Assembly: GCA_009823395.1 (NCBI GenBank)
Contig: CM020515.1
Span: forward strand, 15,871,989 to 15,935,988
Reading direction: 5' to 3'
DNA from: Thamnaconus septentrionalis
Taxonomy: Eukaryota > Chordata > Actinopteri > Tetraodontiformes > Monacanthidae
Length of the DNA stretch: 64,000 bases
A model generated the notes under the pieces. It was not told where the DNA came from, did no database searches, and worked only from the letters and a program-made list of their open reading frames with translations. Shown piece after piece: positions 62,409 through 64,000 of the stretch; position 1 is the stretch's first letter; each line of letters opens with the position of its first letter. Made by a program: the position numbers and the translations under genes.

Positions 62409-62414
62409 AATAAA
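62409..62414 (+). terminator. pla2g10 polyadenylation signal AATAAA
   Basis: Canonical hexamer 57 bp after the stop codon, in AT-rich sequence. Confidence 0.6.
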
Positions 62415-62777
62415 TGTCGCAATAATAATAGCATTGCTGCAAGACTCAACATATTCTGTCAGTACTGTGTGATTTTTAAGAATACAGTTAGTCAGCATTT
62501 TAGTAATAAAAAAAAAAAAGTTCTCATGATAAGAACTGGAGTGGTTTGTATTGTGCCAAGTTCACATGATCACCTGCAGATGGTGCCATAATTCCTAAAC
62601 CGGGCAGACAGGCCGTCCAGAGACAATATTCGTGACATTTTTCACAGGATAAGATCAAAACATCCTCTGTAAGTAGATTTGATCTTTAAAGTAACAAAAA
62701 AAAATTAAATTTTAATTTAGGTGAATGGAGCTAGAGGCCAGTAAAAAGTTAAAACAGAGAGAGTGGGAGAGAGAGAG

Positions 62778-62854
<77 letters not shown>

Positions 62855-64000
62855 AGTAATACTGGTTACACCCTAAGGGGTTTTGGGTTTGGTGTAGGAC
62901 CTTCATTCACGTCATGCTGTCACGACGAGGCTTTCATTTCCTTTCTGACATTCGCTTACAGTGACACGCCTTCATGACTGTAATAGCAGTAAACAGCATC
63001 CACCCAAACGTTTCAGCCAAAACAAACTTTAATGCCCCTCAGCGTCAGCCGTGAGCTCACACTCGCACCACCTGGCATAATGTTCAAGAGCGTCGAGTCA
63101 AATGGGATATGATGCCGCAATCACTGTGCTCAAAGTCCAGGACAGGGGAGTAAAATAAATCTGGGTCATTTCCCACAAATATCCACCCGATTGTGTCCAA
63201 CGTTCAACTTTAAACAGGTTTTCAAGCAGGCACCTTTTTTTTTTCCTTCTCAAGTCAGACACTTTTTTCCCCAGAGTGAGTTTCCTGTTTCCGCCTTTGT
63301 AGTCAGCGCAAATGAAAAGAAATAGTAATGGTGCCGTAATTAAAGCCTTGCTCAGTGTTTCTCTTAATTGTCGTCAGAATAAAGGGCGCAAACATTTAAG
63401 CTTTGGCTTATAGAGAACTTAAATCTTCTCTCTGTGATGTTACACATTTTGCCTTCAATTTGATGTGTTTTTAAGGATAATATGGTTGACAAAAGTGCTT
63501 CTCTAATCTTGCGCAGCAGCTGCATCGCTCAGATTTCAAGTCTTTCTCGTCCATTTTGGCGGCCTCCAAAAGAAGGCATTTTCAGTTAGCTTAAAAAAAA
63601 AATCCATTTGATTCCACAGCCAGTCAGCTTTCCTTTTGTTTTGACACAACCAGCGGGCAACTGCCAGTGTTTATTAAGTGCTACATGAGGGATTGAGGAA
63701 GAAACGGTAGAGGGAGACGGATACAAGAAATAAAAGCAGAAGGATTTAGGAAATGTTCCGTGTGCAGGGTCAGTTTGACTCTATTCACACAAAGACCTGA
63801 AGGAAGAGCTCTCCCTTGATAAGCAGGCTTTGGTGGACAACAATACTACGTGTTTATCGTCTAAAAAAAAAAATCAAATGTAGTTGACAATGCCAAAAGC
63901 CCACGCAAACAAGGAAATCGATGTGTGTGCAGCTGACAGCAGACCTGGACCTGCTGCCAATATACTGCATGCTACACACTCTTTTGTCCTTTTCCTTTTT
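62415..64000. other. gene-free right edge
   Basis: No exon supported. It contains a long GA microsatellite and then ordinary AT-rich DNA with a poly-T run at about 63235-63244 and poly-A runs near 63593 and 63864. Confidence 0.5.
62756..62851. repeat. (GA)n microsatellite
   Basis: About 45 GA units with two early interruptions (GTGG near 62763 and a C near 62780). Confidence 0.95.

Overview
The window is vertebrate nuclear DNA, most likely from a ray-finned (teleost) fish. Genes are split into many short exons with GT-AG introns, some under 100 bp. Long CA, GA, AT and trinucleotide microsatellites are frequent, and telomere-type TTAGGG motifs are present. Six protein-coding genes can be rebuilt exon by exon, each with reading phase matching across almost every junction. 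Names rest on remembered family sequences; no database search was run.

Layout. (1) 1-24.3 kb: no convincing gene. It holds AT-rich non-coding DNA, many microsatellites, a 600-bp CTG-type compound repeat, a degenerate dispersed element and some clean hairpins. (2) 24.3-28.1 kb, plus: kdm8/jmjd5, a JmjC oxygenase, 7 coding exons. (3) 31.0-37.5 kb, minus: mfsd11, a UNC93-like membrane protein, 13 coding exons. (4) 39.0-43.0 kb, plus: ubfd1, a ubiquitin-like-domain protein, 7 coding exons, head-to-head with mfsd11. (5) 43.5-46.0 kb: a 195-bp satellite carrying TTAGGG repeats that flips orientation near 45.48 kb and then decays into degenerate CCCTAA-like sequence. (6) 46.95-47.7 kb, plus: rmi2, 2 exons, preceded by a hAT-like transposon remnant. 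(7) 48.7-57.3 kb, minus: zc3h7a, 21 coding exons, tail-to-tail with rmi2. (8) 59.8-62.4 kb, plus: pla2g10-like secreted phospholipase A2, 4 exons, with a TATA box. (9) 62.4-64 kb: no gene seen.

The genes do not form a pathway. Their products act in protein hydroxylation (kdm8), an intracellular membrane carrier family (mfsd11), the ubiquitin system (ubfd1), double Holliday junction dissolution (rmi2), RNA binding (zc3h7a) and extracellular lipid hydrolysis (pla2g10). Their proximity looks like inherited synteny: from general knowledge, five of the six human counterparts lie on 16p12-p13, whereas MFSD11 is on 17q25. The most unusual object is the head-to-head telomere-like satellite between ubfd1 and rmi2.
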